From: Oxalobacteraceae bacterium
GTDB lineage: Bacteria > Pseudomonadota > Gammaproteobacteria > Burkholderiales > Burkholderiaceae_D
Direction of reading: 5' to 3'
Length of the DNA stretch: 64,000 nt
Assembly: GCA_947374865.1 (NCBI GenBank)
Contig: CANCDR010000003.1
Coordinates: 62,001-126,000, forward strand
Shown: piece after piece, positions 25,848-34,966 of the stretch
How positions within the stretch are numbered: the stretch's first letter is position 1
How the letters are laid out: every line of letters begins with the position of its first letter
Program-made: the position numbers and the translations under genes
Notes under the pieces: generated by a model
Seen by the model: the letters and a program-made list of their open reading frames with translations, nothing else
Database searches by the model: none
Told to the model about the DNA's origin: nothing

Positions 25848-27016
25848 ATCTGAGCAATCTTGCTGGTCGACTGGAAAATATCGCGCCTTTCCACGTCATG
25901 GAGCTGGCCAAAATGGCCGCGACCTTAACGCAGCAAGGACGTCCCATCATCAATATGGGCATTGGCGAGCCAGACTTTACCGCCGCGCCAGCCGTCATTG
26001 AGGCGGCAACCCGTGCCATGGCCGACGGTCGCATGCAGTATTCGCCGGCCACCGGACTGCCTGAACTGCGTGAGGCGATCGCTCAACACTATAAAGACGT
26101 ATTCGGTCTGGACATTGCCCCGTCGCGGATCATCGTCACCGCTGGCGCCTCGGCGGCACTGGTGCTGACCTGCGCTGCGCTGGTCGACAGAGGTACCGAA
26201 GTCTTGATGCCCGATCCTTCCTACCCCTGTAACCGGCATTTTGTCGCCGCCTTTAACGGCACGGCACGCCTGATCGCCAGCGGTCCGGAACAGCAATTTC
26301 AGCTGACAGATCAAACGGTGCGCGAGCACTGGGGACCCGCCACGCGCGGCGTACTGCTGGCAACGCCCTCCAATCCGACCGGCACTTCAATTGACCCGGA
26401 TGAACTGGCTAAAATTATCCAGACCGTGCGGCAGAAGGGTGGTTTTACCATTGTCGATGAAATTTACCAGGGCCTGAGCTACGATTCGGCGCCCACATCA
26501 GCTTTGTCGATCGCTGACGATATCGTGGTGATCAATAGCTTTTCAAAATACTTCAACATGACTGGCTGGCGTTTGGGCTGGATGGTGGTGCCAGAAAAAC
26601 TTGTGCCATCGGTCGAAAAACTGACGCAAAATCTGTTCATCTGCGCTTCCACCATTGCCCAGTATGCGGCGCTGGCCTGTTTTAAACCGGCCTCAATCGC
26701 GCTTTTTGAAGAGCGGCGTCTTGAATTTAAACGTCGCCGCGATTTCATCGTGCCGGCCCTGCGTGATCTGGGGTTCAAGGTGCCTGTTACGCCCGATGGC
26801 GCGTTTTATGTCTACGCCGACTGCACCGCGCTGTCGGACGACGCTGACCGCCTCACGCTGGATTTGCTCAACCAGGCCAATGTGGTGCTGGTGCCGGGTA
26901 TGGATTTTGGGCCCTCCACGGCGCACACCTATATTCGCCTGTCCTATGCCACCTCGATGGAAAATTTACACGAGGCCGTCCGGCGCATCCGCCAATTTTT
27001 TGCCCAGCAGGCGTAA
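25844..27016 (+). CDS. Pyridoxal-phosphate-dependent aminotransferase (class I/II)
   Basis: 390 residues, fold type I. PLP-binding Lys235 lies in [16 protein letters not shown]. Other class I marks are GIGEPDF near 40, [22 protein letters not shown], and the substrate-carboxylate arginine in YIRLSY. It probably transfers amino groups between a common amino acid and 2-oxoglutarate, but the substrate cannot be named from sequence. It starts with GTG overlapping the nusB stop by four bases, so translation is coupled. A bidirectional terminator follows. Confidence 0.9.
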   Translation: MNLSNLAGRLENIAPFHVMELAKMAATLTQQGRPIINMGIGEPDFTAAPAVIEAATRAMADGRMQYSPATGLPELREAIAQHYKDVFGLDIAPSRIIVTAGASAALVLTCAALVDRGTEVLMPDPSYPCNRHFVAAFNGTARLIASGPEQQFQLTDQTVREHWGPATRGVLLATPSNPTGTSIDPDELAKIIQTVRQKGGFTIVDEIYQGLSYDSAPTSALSIADDIVVINSFSKYFNMTGWRLGWMVVPEKLVPSVEKLTQNLFICASTIAQYAALACFKPASIALFEERRLEFKRRRDFIVPALRDLGFKVPVTPDGAFYVYADCTALSDDADRLTLDLLNQANVVLVPGMDFGPSTAHTYIRLSYATSMENLHEAVRRIRQFFAQQA

Positions 27017-27052
27017 AAAAGCCCGGCAGTCATATCAGACAGCCGGGCTTTT
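27017..27052. terminator. Bidirectional intrinsic terminator
   Basis: AAAAGCCCGGC (27017-27027) is perfectly complementary to GCCGGGCTTTT (27042-27052), with a 14-base loop. A-rich and T-rich ends allow function for the plus-strand aminotransferase gene and the convergent lytic transglycosylase gene. Confidence 0.9.
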
Positions 27053-27064
27053 AAAACAATCACC

Positions 27065-27925
27065 TTACAGTGCAGCGACCTGGGTGACTTCGGCCGTGAC
27101 TTTCGCCGCTGGCGTTAAGACTTTCTTTTCTTCTGCGGTGCTAGAGATCATGCTTGCTTTCTTGATGCCGGCGACTTCTTGCAGGCGCTCATGTTCAGCG
27201 AGCACTTTGGCACCGTAACCGGAATCAGTTTCGTAAGCAGAGGCGCCCACATACAGCTTTAAGCCCGCCTCGACGGATCCGCCACGTAAAACGTAGTCCT
27301 TCAATATCAGCGAACCGACGCGAATATTCGCGACCGGGTTGAGCGCTGCCTTGATACCACCAAGATCGACAAACTTCTCCCGATGCACTTTTGACATCAC
27401 CTGCATCAGGCCCTGCGCACCCATCGGACTTTCGGCAAAGGGGTTAAAGCCTGACTCAATGGCCATCACGGCCAAGATCAGCAGTGGATCGAGCTGGATT
27501 TCACGCGCGGTGTCATACGCTGCTGAGACCATCACATCGGTCGCCGTGCCGGCTACCCGATACCGCTTGGATAACCAGGCTGTAATGCGCTTTTGCTGCA
27601 TTTGCGTGGCAGAGGATTTGACGTCGTTTTCAAGCGCTTCCGGCATTGGCGAACTCATTAAATTCGACAAGGTCGGCATACTTGGAGCCTGTTCTCTCAG
27701 GGTGGCAGTGTTGAAAGGCGAGAGCGCTTTCAGTACATCTGCTACTTCTGGATTCACGAACATAAAGGCCAACGCAGCCATTGCACATAATCCTAAAATC
27801 ATGACGGTGTGATGCGCTGTCGTCATGAAACCACTCATTGTGTCGCGCGCTACAATTACCACTGATGCTGACTTACTAGCCCGACTTTGGGCAAAGGAGA
27901 CCATGGCTCCGGTATTTCTGATCAT
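27065..27925 (-). CDS. Membrane-anchored lytic transglycosylase (SLT domain)
   Basis: 286 residues. An N-terminal membrane segment at about 33-53 (MILGLCAMAALAFMFVNPEV) is followed by a linker and an SLT goose-lysozyme-like domain from about 125 with catalytic Glu157 in AIESGFNPFAES and GAQGLMQVM. It should cleave the MurNAc-GlcNAc bond of peptidoglycan in the periplasm. The start at 27925 is fixed by a strong AGGAGG ribosome binding site. The reading frame extends upstream to 27997 without such a signal. The last 40 residues are Ala/Val/Lys-rich and not part of the domain. Confidence 0.9.
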   Translation of the reverse strand: MIRNTGAMVSFAQSRASKSASVVIVARDTMSGFMTTAHHTVMILGLCAMAALAFMFVNPEVADVLKALSPFNTATLREQAPSMPTLSNLMSSPMPEALENDVKSSATQMQQKRITAWLSKRYRVAGTATDVMVSAAYDTAREIQLDPLLILAVMAIESGFNPFAESPMGAQGLMQVMSKVHREKFVDLGGIKAALNPVANIRVGSLILKDYVLRGGSVEAGLKLYVGASAYETDSGYGAKVLAEHERLQEVAGIKKASMISSTAEEKKVLTPAAKVTAEVTQVAAL

Positions 27926-28412
27926 ATGACTTCCTCCTGAAACGTTGCCGCATGCATCTTTCCTTGTCAGATCAAACCAATCTAAGCGAATCGACACCTT
28001 GCTGCAGGTCAGAACATCGTTTGTTGTCGCAGGAAGCGACCGTCAAACGTCGGAATCTTTTGCATCGCGAAGAGTAAAGCTCCAGTAAGATCTCCTAAAG
28101 CCAACCCAATGCAAAAAATCTTTTCCGGGATTAAGGCAGACGCCTTTTGAAAACACTCCTTAAAATGTCGTTGGGACCCGGATCCCGTGAATTGAATCAG
28201 AACGCTTTACTGCCCGGTCTTGTGTGCCGGCTTCCTGTTCAACTGGGCGAATTGTAGGGAGCCGTTTATATCAAGTCAATACTAGAAAAGAACAATTCTA
28301 TAACTTTTAAGTCTCATTAAATATGCCGAACATGGACAAGCCTGAATAAAATCAAGGACTTGGCTAAATGTGCTATCGAAGAAAGTGTAGATTCTTTAAA
28401 AATGAAAAACCT
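27926..28412. other. Intergenic stretch between divergent slt and ubiD
   Basis: No gene or RNA was recognised. The part next to ubiD (28260-28330) is AT-rich and probably contains its promoter. An in-frame ATG at 28368 with AAGGA upstream could extend UbiD by 15 residues. Confidence 0.5.
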
Positions 28413-29897
28413 ATGAAATATCAAGATTTACGTGATTTTATTGTCCAATTAGAACGCCTTGGCGAGCTAAAACGCATTGCTGTCCCTGTTTCACCGCATC
28501 TTGAAATGACCGAAGTCGCCGATCGCGTCTTACGCGCTGGCGGGCCGGCGCTGCTATTTGCGCATCCGGTCGGCCATAAGATTCCCGTGCTGGCGAATTT
28601 ATTTGGTACGCCGCGCAGAGTCGCGCTCGGCATGGGCGCTGAAAGCGTGAGCGAGTTACGCAAGATTGGTCATGTCTTAGCGCGCCTGAAAGAACCCGAG
28701 CCGCCGAAAGACTTCAAGGACCTGCTCGGACTCGGCGGATTAGTCAAATCCCTGTGGGATATGGCGCCCAAAGTCGTGCGGGATGCCGCCTGTCAGGAGA
28801 TCATTTGGGAGGGTGCCGCAGTCGATCTGGGTCAGTTACCGATCCAGTTTTGCTGGCCGGGCGATATTGCCCCGCTCATTACCTGGGGCCTGGTGATTAC
28901 CAGAGGGCCGGCAAAAAAACGCCAGAACCTGGGCATCTACCGTCAGCAGGTCCTAGGGCCGAATAAACTCATCATGCGCTGGCTGGCGCACCGCGGCGGT
29001 GCACTGGATTTTCGCGAGCACTGCTTACGCCATCCCGGTCAGCCTTATCCGATCGCGGTGGCACTGGGCGCTGATCCGGCGACCATCCTCGGTGCCGTAA
29101 CGCCGGTGCCGGATAGTCTCTCGGAATACCAGTTCGCCGGACTCTTGCGCGGACATCGGACGGTGCTGGTGAAGGCCATTGGCAGCGATCTGCAGGTACC
29201 GGCATCGGCCGAGATTGTGCTGGAGGGGCATATCTATCCGGACGCCAGCCATGCCAGCGGCTATGAACATGCGCTGGAAGGGCCGTATGGCGACCATACC
29301 GGCTACTATAATGAGCAGGAATACTTCCCCGTGGTGACGATTGACCGCATCACCATGCGTAAGGATCCCATTTACCATTCTACTTATACAGGCAAGCCGC
29401 CAGATGAGCCGGCTGTGCTGGGAATGGCGCTCAATGAAGTTTTTATCCCGCTGCTGCAAAAGCAGTTCCCCGAAATTACCGATTTTTATCTGCCGCCCGA
29501 GGGCTGTAGTTATCGTCTGGCCGTGGTGCAGATGAAAAAATCCTATCCCGGCCATGCCAAACGGGTCATGTTTGGTGTGTGGAGCTTCCTGCGGCAATTT
29601 ATGTATACTAAGCTGATCGTGGTGGTCGATGAGGATGTCGATATCCGCGAATGGAAGGAAGTTATCTGGGCCATCACGACCCGGGTCGATCCGATTCGCG
29701 ATACCACCATGGTCGACAATACGCCGATCGATTATCTCGATTTTGCCTCGCCGGTAAGCGGACTGGGCAGCAAGATGGGCATTGATGCGACCAATAAATG
29801 GCCGGGCGAGACGAACCGGGAGTGGGGCAAGACGATCGCGATGTCGGACGAGGTCAAGGGTCGGATCGATCTGCTATGGCAGCAGTTTGGTCTGTGA
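28413..29897 (+). CDS. ubiD: 4-hydroxy-3-polyprenylbenzoate decarboxylase UbiD
   Basis: 494 residues, collinear with E. coli UbiD from MKYQDLRDF onward. Family stretches include [41 protein letters not shown] and [12 protein letters not shown]. It removes the carboxyl group of the ubiquinone precursor using prenylated FMN made by UbiX, which is not encoded here. The start at 28413 is chosen by alignment with known UbiD. The ATG at 28368 has a better-placed AAGGA, so a 509-residue form is possible. The 4.5S RNA gene lies just downstream. Confidence 0.95.
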   Translation: MKYQDLRDFIVQLERLGELKRIAVPVSPHLEMTEVADRVLRAGGPALLFAHPVGHKIPVLANLFGTPRRVALGMGAESVSELRKIGHVLARLKEPEPPKDFKDLLGLGGLVKSLWDMAPKVVRDAACQEIIWEGAAVDLGQLPIQFCWPGDIAPLITWGLVITRGPAKKRQNLGIYRQQVLGPNKLIMRWLAHRGGALDFREHCLRHPGQPYPIAVALGADPATILGAVTPVPDSLSEYQFAGLLRGHRTVLVKAIGSDLQVPASAEIVLEGHIYPDASHASGYEHALEGPYGDHTGYYNEQEYFPVVTIDRITMRKDPIYHSTYTGKPPDEPAVLGMALNEVFIPLLQKQFPEITDFYLPPEGCSYRLAVVQMKKSYPGHAKRVMFGVWSFLRQFMYTKLIVVVDEDVDIREWKEVIWAITTRVDPIRDTTMVDNTPIDYLDFASPVSGLGSKMGIDATNKWPGETNREWGKTIAMSDEVKGRIDLLWQQFGL

Positions 29898-29924
29898 CAT
29901 GGATCGACGGCGAGTGAAGATTGA

Positions 29925-29953
29925 TTGGCATGGCGCTGCGTTTTGCTGATAAA
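29925..29953 (+). promoter_or_regulatory. Promoter of the 4.5S RNA gene
   Basis: TTGGCA (29925-29930) and GATAAA (29948-29953) are 17 bases apart. The predicted start falls at the 5' end of the RNA near 29961. Confidence 0.6.
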
Positions 29954-29962
29954 ATCGAACCC

Positions 29963-30058
29963 GGCGGGCCCCTGCGCATTGTGGCATGGTCAATCTGGTC
30001 AGGTCGGGAACGAAGCAGCCACAGCTATTTCCCGCAAGTGCCGCAGACAAGGCTCGCC
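29963..30058 (+). ncRNA. ffs: Signal recognition particle 4.5S RNA
   Basis: The conserved Ffh-binding domain is present: GGTCAGGTCGGGAACGAAGC followed by AGCCACAG (about 29997-30024). The ends pair: GGCGGGCC (29963-29970) with GGCTCGCC (30051-30058). The about 96-base length fits the small bacterial SRP RNA. A short T-rich stretch follows (CTCTTTTCT). The RNA binds Ffh and targets nascent membrane proteins. Confidence 0.93.
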
Positions 30059-30278
30059 TCTTTTCTACTTAGCTCCCCCTTGATGACTTAGCGTCGTTTC
30101 ACATTTTCCCATGTGCAACTTCCCCCGGATTTGACTATAATCCCGCGTGGTGAGGTTTTTTTTCCAGAAAACCCAGCTTCATCATGTAGATACATAAAGG
30201 TATTACCCTTCGTATCGGTTGGTCAGTTCTTCAGCACCTTATGCCTTACCCCATTACTTTTTTACCGAGCCATCATTT

Positions 30279-31448
30279 ATGCGAGCATCGCCCAAGCTTA
30301 TTCTTATAGTCGTCGTGCTGTCTGTTATTGGCGTTGGCACTTATTTTTATCTGCAAAAGGGCGCTGAAGTCGCAGCGGAAAAGCAGACCCGTAATTCTGT
30401 TCAAACTGTCAAAACTGCGCTGTCGGTGAAAAAATCCATTCCGGTGAGCGTGCAAGTGAACGGTTATGTGGCGGCGATCAATACGATTGACGTGAGAACC
30501 CAGGTGCAAAACGTGGTGCGTCAAGTACATGTCACGGAAGGACAAGACGTCAACGCCGGTCAGCTGCTATTTACGCTGGATGACCGCGGCGATACAGCGA
30601 CGTTTGAAAAGACCCGCGCCCAAGTCGACCGCGACCGGGCAGACCTCGCTGATGCCGAAGCCAACTTGAAACGAAATCAGGAGCTATTTTCCAAAGGCTT
30701 CGTGGCCCAGGCAGTGGTCGATAGCGCGCGCAATAAAACCGATTCCTTGCGCGGTACATTGAAGGCAGATCAGGCTGGCTTGCAGGGAAATCAGGTTTCA
30801 CTCGGCTTTAATCGGATCAGCGCCGGGATTGCCGGCCGTCTGGGCGCAATTACTGTACATCCGGGCAGCCTGGCTCAGCCCTCCGGTCAAGCGCTGGTGA
30901 CGATTTCCCAGCTTGATCCGATCGCTGTCAGCTTCGCTATTCCGGAAGCTAATCTTGCCTTCGTTCGCGCCAGCTATCCGAAGGGCGATGCGCCCGTGAC
31001 AGTGAAATTATCCGGTGGAAAACAGCTGCAGGGAAAACTCAATTTTATCGATAACAATGTCGATGCACCGACAGGCACGATCAAGATGAAGGCGCAGTTT
31101 GCCAATCCAGACAAATTACTCTGGCCAGGCGCGTTCGTCTCGGTGAGCATCATCACCCATACGCTGGAGGATGTGGTCGCGATTCCACCGCAGGCCGTGG
31201 TCACTGGGCCGACTGAAAAGTTCGTTTATCTGGTCCAGGAAGACAATACGGTCAAGCGGCAGAAAATTGAAATCGGCGCGATCGAAGATGGTTTCGCTGC
31301 CGTCATTGGCCTGGCTGCGGGGCAGCGGGTCGTGATTGAGGGCGCGCAAAATATTCGTCCTAATAGCAAAGTCAAAGAGGCGGCTGAGGATTCGGGCAAA
31401 GGCGGCAAAGGTAAAAAAGGTCCTGCTTCGAATGCGCCGGCGCCCTGA
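30279..31448 (+). CDS. RND efflux periplasmic adaptor subunit
   Basis: 389 residues: an N-terminal membrane or signal anchor (LILIVVVLSVIGVGTYFYL), lipoyl-like halves around VNGYVAAINTIDVRTQVQ and GFVAQAVVDSARNK, a coiled-coil hairpin at about 100-170, a beta-barrel domain and a membrane-proximal domain. The C terminus is a Gly/Lys-rich tail (GKGGKGKKG). It links the pump encoded next to an outer-membrane channel. The ATG at 30279 is chosen because it begins just before the membrane anchor. No outer-membrane channel gene is in this pair. Confidence 0.92.
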   Translation: MRASPKLILIVVVLSVIGVGTYFYLQKGAEVAAEKQTRNSVQTVKTALSVKKSIPVSVQVNGYVAAINTIDVRTQVQNVVRQVHVTEGQDVNAGQLLFTLDDRGDTATFEKTRAQVDRDRADLADAEANLKRNQELFSKGFVAQAVVDSARNKTDSLRGTLKADQAGLQGNQVSLGFNRISAGIAGRLGAITVHPGSLAQPSGQALVTISQLDPIAVSFAIPEANLAFVRASYPKGDAPVTVKLSGGKQLQGKLNFIDNNVDAPTGTIKMKAQFANPDKLLWPGAFVSVSIITHTLEDVVAIPPQAVVTGPTEKFVYLVQEDNTVKRQKIEIGAIEDGFAAVIGLAAGQRVVIEGAQNIRPNSKVKEAAEDSGKGGKGKKGPASNAPAP

Positions 31449-31521
31449 TTGGGCGTCTTAATTTGCCGATTGAATTCTGTTTTTTTATTGACGTGATCAT
31501 CATAAAGTCCCATCCCACTCC

Positions 31522-34500
31522 ATGAATATTTCGGAACTTTGCATTCGCCGCCCCGTCATGACCGTGTTGCTGTCGGTAGCGGTCGTTGTGGTGGGTCTTT
31601 TTGCTTATAACCAGCTGCCGATCGCGGCGCTGCCGAGTTTTAATACGCCGGTCATTAACGTGACGGGTTCATTGCCGGGGGCGAGCGCTGAGATCATGGC
31701 GGCCTCTGTCGCCACGCCGCTGGAAAAACAATTTTCCACTATTAGCGGCCTGTCCGTGATCAGCTCCAGCAATACCATGGGCTACACCTCGATCACGCTG
31801 GAATTTTCACCCGACCGTGATATTGAAGCCGCCGCGGTCGATGTGCAGGCCGCCTTGCTGCGTGCGCAGCGTAGTTTGCCGATCGAGATGACGTCCTTGC
31901 CGGCGTATCGTAAGGTTAATCCGGCCGATTCGCCGATATTATTTTTGACCTTGACCTCGCCTTCGATCTCGCTCTCGGAGTTGACCGATTACGCCGAAAA
32001 CCTGATTTCGCCGACCCTTTCAACCATTAACGGTGTGGCGCAAGTGCAGCTGTATAGTCAACGTCGTTATGCGGTGCGCATCAAGGTCAAGCCCGAGCAA
32101 CTGGCTGCGCGCAATATGTCGCTCGACGAACTGGCGCAGGCCATGAAAACGTCTAACGCCAATACGCCGGTCGGTGTACTCGACGGACCACGCCAGAGTC
32201 TGACCCTGGAAGCCAATAAGCAGCTACGCAATGCCGCCGCGTTTGCTGAGCTGATCATCAATACCAAGGACGGCACACCATTGCGTCTGAAAGATGTGGC
32301 GATCGTCGAAGACAGCGTCGAATCAAATAAAAGTGGTAGCTGGATCAACGGTGAGCCGTCCATTACCCTGGCCGTGCAGCGCCAGCCTAATGCCAATACA
32401 GTTGAAGTGGTGGATGCGATCAGGAAGACCCTGCCGGGCTTTAAATCACAAATGCCCAATTCGATTGATGTGCGTGTTTTGAGCGATCGCTCGATCTCGA
32501 TTCGCGATTCGATCCATGACGTTAAATTTACTTTATTGCTGACGATCGCCTTGGTCGTGCTGGTGATTTTCCTGTTCTTAAAGCGCCTGTCGGCGACGGT
32601 GATTCCGGTCTTGTCGCTGCCGATTTCGCTGATTGGCTGCTTTGCGTTGATGCTGTCGCTTGGCTATAGTCTGGACAATATTTCGCTACTGGGGATTACG
32701 ATCGCCGTGGGTTTGGTGGTCGATGATGCGATCGTGATGTTGGAAAATATCGTCCGCTACGTCGAAGAGGGGATGAGCCCGCTGGCCGCGGCTATCAAGG
32801 GTTCACGCGAAGTGGGCTTTACCATTCTGTCGATTTCCTTATCGCTGGTAGCGGTGTTTATTCCGATCTTTTTTATGCCGGGCGTGATCGGCCTGATGTT
32901 CCGTGAATTTGCCGCCGTCGTTTCGCTGGCGATCCTGGTTTCGGCGGCGGTTTCCCTGTCGCTGGTGCCGATGCTGTGCAGCCGCTATTTGAAGCACGAT
33001 GACCACACCAAGGATAACTGGCTCAATCGGGGATTTGAGCGCGGCTTTAATGCCACCCGCGACGCGTATGCGCGCGGCCTCGACTGGTGCATCGAGCACC
33101 GTCGCTTTGTCCTGCTGGGCGGACTGACGACGTTTGTGCTGACGGCAGTCTTGTTTTCGGTGATTCCAAAGGGTTTTTTCCCTACCGAGGATATCGGTAT
33201 GGTCCGGGTATCGATGGAAGGGCCGCAGGACGTTTCCTATCCGGCCATGGTGGCGATGGTGGTCAAGACGGCCGATATTATTCGCAATGATCCGAATGTC
33301 GACTACGTGACTTCGCGCGCTTCCGGGGGTAACACCGGCAGTATGTATGTCGGCTTGAAGCCACGCGCGGATCGTCTGCCGATGGAAAAGGTCCTTGAGC
33401 AGCTGCGTCGTAAAACTTCTGGCACGCCGGGCCTGCAGGTATTTTTTTCATCACAGCAGAATTTACAGCTGGGTGGCCGGCAGAGTAAAAGCCGCTTTCA
33501 GTATGTTTTACAAAGTGTTCAGGCCGATGAATTGACGACCTGGGCTGAGCAGATGCAAAACAAGATGCGCGCAGACCCCATGTTCCGTGACGTCACGAGT
33601 GATTCGCAGCTCAAGGGTTTGCAGGCGGTGGTGGAAATTAACCGTGAGCGCGCCAATTCGGCCGGTGTGCAGGTGCAGGATGTGCGCACCGCGCTGTACA
33701 GCGCTTTTGGCGATCGTCAGGTATCGACGATTTTCACCAGCAGTAATAGCTTTCAGGTTATTTTGCAGGACGCAGATTCAGGCTCGCAGGATGAGACTGA
33801 CCTGAACAAAATTTTCGTACGCAGCAAATCGGGCAGTTTGGTCGCCTTGATGAGCATTGCCACTGTGCGTCGTTCAGCAGGACCGATTTCAGTCAACCAT
33901 CAAGGGCAGCTTCAAGCGATTACCCTGTCGTATAACCTGGCGCCCGATGTGCCGTTGGGGGATGCTAGCAAGAAGATTGATAGCATCAAGGATTCGCTGA
34001 ATATGCCGGCGACGATCATTACCTCCTATGCCGGCGATGCTGCTGTGTTTAAGGATTCGCAAAATAGTCAGCTGGTGCTGCTCGGTCTGGCACTCGTCGT
34101 GATTTATATTCTGCTGGGCGTTTTGTATGAAAGCTATATCCATCCGCTGACGATTCTGGCTGGTCTGCCATCGGCGGCGGTCGGTGCGCTGGCCACGCTG
34201 TACGTGTTTGGCTTTGAGCTCACGCTGATCGCCACCATCGGCATCCTGATGTTGATCGGGATCGTCAAGAAAAACGCCATCATGATGATCGACTTTGCCC
34301 TCGATGCGCAGCGTAATCAGGGGATGTCGCCAGAGCTGGCGATCCGCACCGCCTGTATATTGCGCTTCAGGCCGATCATGATGACGTCCTTTGCCGCTTT
34401 GATGGGTGCCTTGCCGATCGCCTTAGGCCTGGGTGCCGGCGCCGAATTGCGTCAGCCGCTGGGACTGGCCATCGTCGGCGGTCTGGTCGTTTCGCAGGGC

Positions 34501-34614
34501 ATTACGCTGTTTATTACGCCGGTCATTTATCTGCTGCTGGATCGCTTTGCCGGCAAAGGACCGCTGCAAATCGATGTGCAGACAGCGGCGGTCGCGGGTG
34601 TTGCTGCGGGCTGA
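31522..34614 (+). CDS. RND multidrug efflux pump, inner-membrane permease
   Basis: 1030 residues, the normal size of HAE1-type RND pumps. It has 12 membrane segments in two repeats: N-terminal CIRRPVMTVLLSVAVVVVG, TM4 with GITIAVGLVVDDAIVMLEN carrying the proton-relay Asp pair, and TM10-12 with the conserved lysine region GIVKKNAIMMIDFAL. It exports lipophilic compounds using the proton gradient. The resemblance is nearer the MdtB/MdtC branch by eye. It follows its adaptor by 73 bases. The substrate is unknown. Confidence 0.94.
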   Translation: MNISELCIRRPVMTVLLSVAVVVVGLFAYNQLPIAALPSFNTPVINVTGSLPGASAEIMAASVATPLEKQFSTISGLSVISSSNTMGYTSITLEFSPDRDIEAAAVDVQAALLRAQRSLPIEMTSLPAYRKVNPADSPILFLTLTSPSISLSELTDYAENLISPTLSTINGVAQVQLYSQRRYAVRIKVKPEQLAARNMSLDELAQAMKTSNANTPVGVLDGPRQSLTLEANKQLRNAAAFAELIINTKDGTPLRLKDVAIVEDSVESNKSGSWINGEPSITLAVQRQPNANTVEVVDAIRKTLPGFKSQMPNSIDVRVLSDRSISIRDSIHDVKFTLLLTIALVVLVIFLFLKRLSATVIPVLSLPISLIGCFALMLSLGYSLDNISLLGITIAVGLVVDDAIVMLENIVRYVEEGMSPLAAAIKGSREVGFTILSISLSLVAVFIPIFFMPGVIGLMFREFAAVVSLAILVSAAVSLSLVPMLCSRYLKHDDHTKDNWLNRGFERGFNATRDAYARGLDWCIEHRRFVLLGGLTTFVLTAVLFSVIPKGFFPTEDIGMVRVSMEGPQDVSYPAMVAMVVKTADIIRNDPNVDYVTSRASGGNTGSMYVGLKPRADRLPMEKVLEQLRRKTSGTPGLQVFFSSQQNLQLGGRQSKSRFQYVLQSVQADELTTWAEQMQNKMRADPMFRDVTSDSQLKGLQAVVEINRERANSAGVQVQDVRTALYSAFGDRQVSTIFTSSNSFQVILQDADSGSQDETDLNKIFVRSKSGSLVALMSIATVRRSAGPISVNHQGQLQAITLSYNLAPDVPLGDASKKIDSIKDSLNMPATIITSYAGDAAVFKDSQNSQLVLLGLALVVIYILLGVLYESYIHPLTILAGLPSAAVGALATLYVFGFELTLIATIGILMLIGIVKKNAIMMIDFALDAQRNQGMSPELAIRTACILRFRPIMMTSFAALMGALPIALGLGAGAELRQPLGLAIVGGLVVSQGITLFITPVIYLLLDRFAGKGPLQIDVQTAAVAGVAAG

Positions 34615-34615
34615 T

Positions 34616-34735
34616 TTAAAAGTCGGGAAAGTAGGTCGACATGACCCAGGTCAGGACGACGCAAAACAAAACGGCAGATAAAAGGACGATTAAGAGTCGG
34701 CCGAACTGCGGGGTATCTTTTTTTTCGTTGCTCAT
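34616..34735 (-). CDS. Small single-span membrane protein (hypothetical)
   Basis: A 39-residue frame: charged N terminus (MSNEKKDTPQFG), then one hydrophobic helix (RLLIVLLSAVLFCVVLTWVM) and a short tail ending YFPDF. AAAAGG lies about eight bases before the ATG. It lies on the opposite strand just after the efflux pump gene. The amphipathic pattern and ribosome binding site support it as real. Its function is not recognised. Confidence 0.5.
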   Translation of the reverse strand: MSNEKKDTPQFGRLLIVLLSAVLFCVVLTWVMSTYFPDF

Positions 34736-34783
34736 GGTTTGAACCTTTTGAATTTTCGCGCACTGAGCGCTACTGCCTGATCG

Positions 34784-34811
34784 AATGCCATCGTCGAATG
34801 ACGATGGCATT
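34784..34811. repeat. Perfect 11-base inverted repeat
   Basis: AATGCCATCGT (34784-34794) and ACGATGGCATT (34801-34811) pair around a six-base loop. There is no T-run, so a rho-independent terminator is doubtful. It could be an operator or an mRNA-protecting hairpin. Confidence 0.7.
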
Positions 34812-34966
34812 ATCCGATAATTTCACTCCCTTTGGGCGATCTGCTTGGCTTTGAATATGTCAGGTTCACGACTCGCCGTCTGGTCGTGAAGATAAGCCTG
34901 TAAATGCGCTCCCGGTGTCGGGTAAAATAAGGTTTGCATTTAATTCTGGTTCAACCTGGCGACCCC

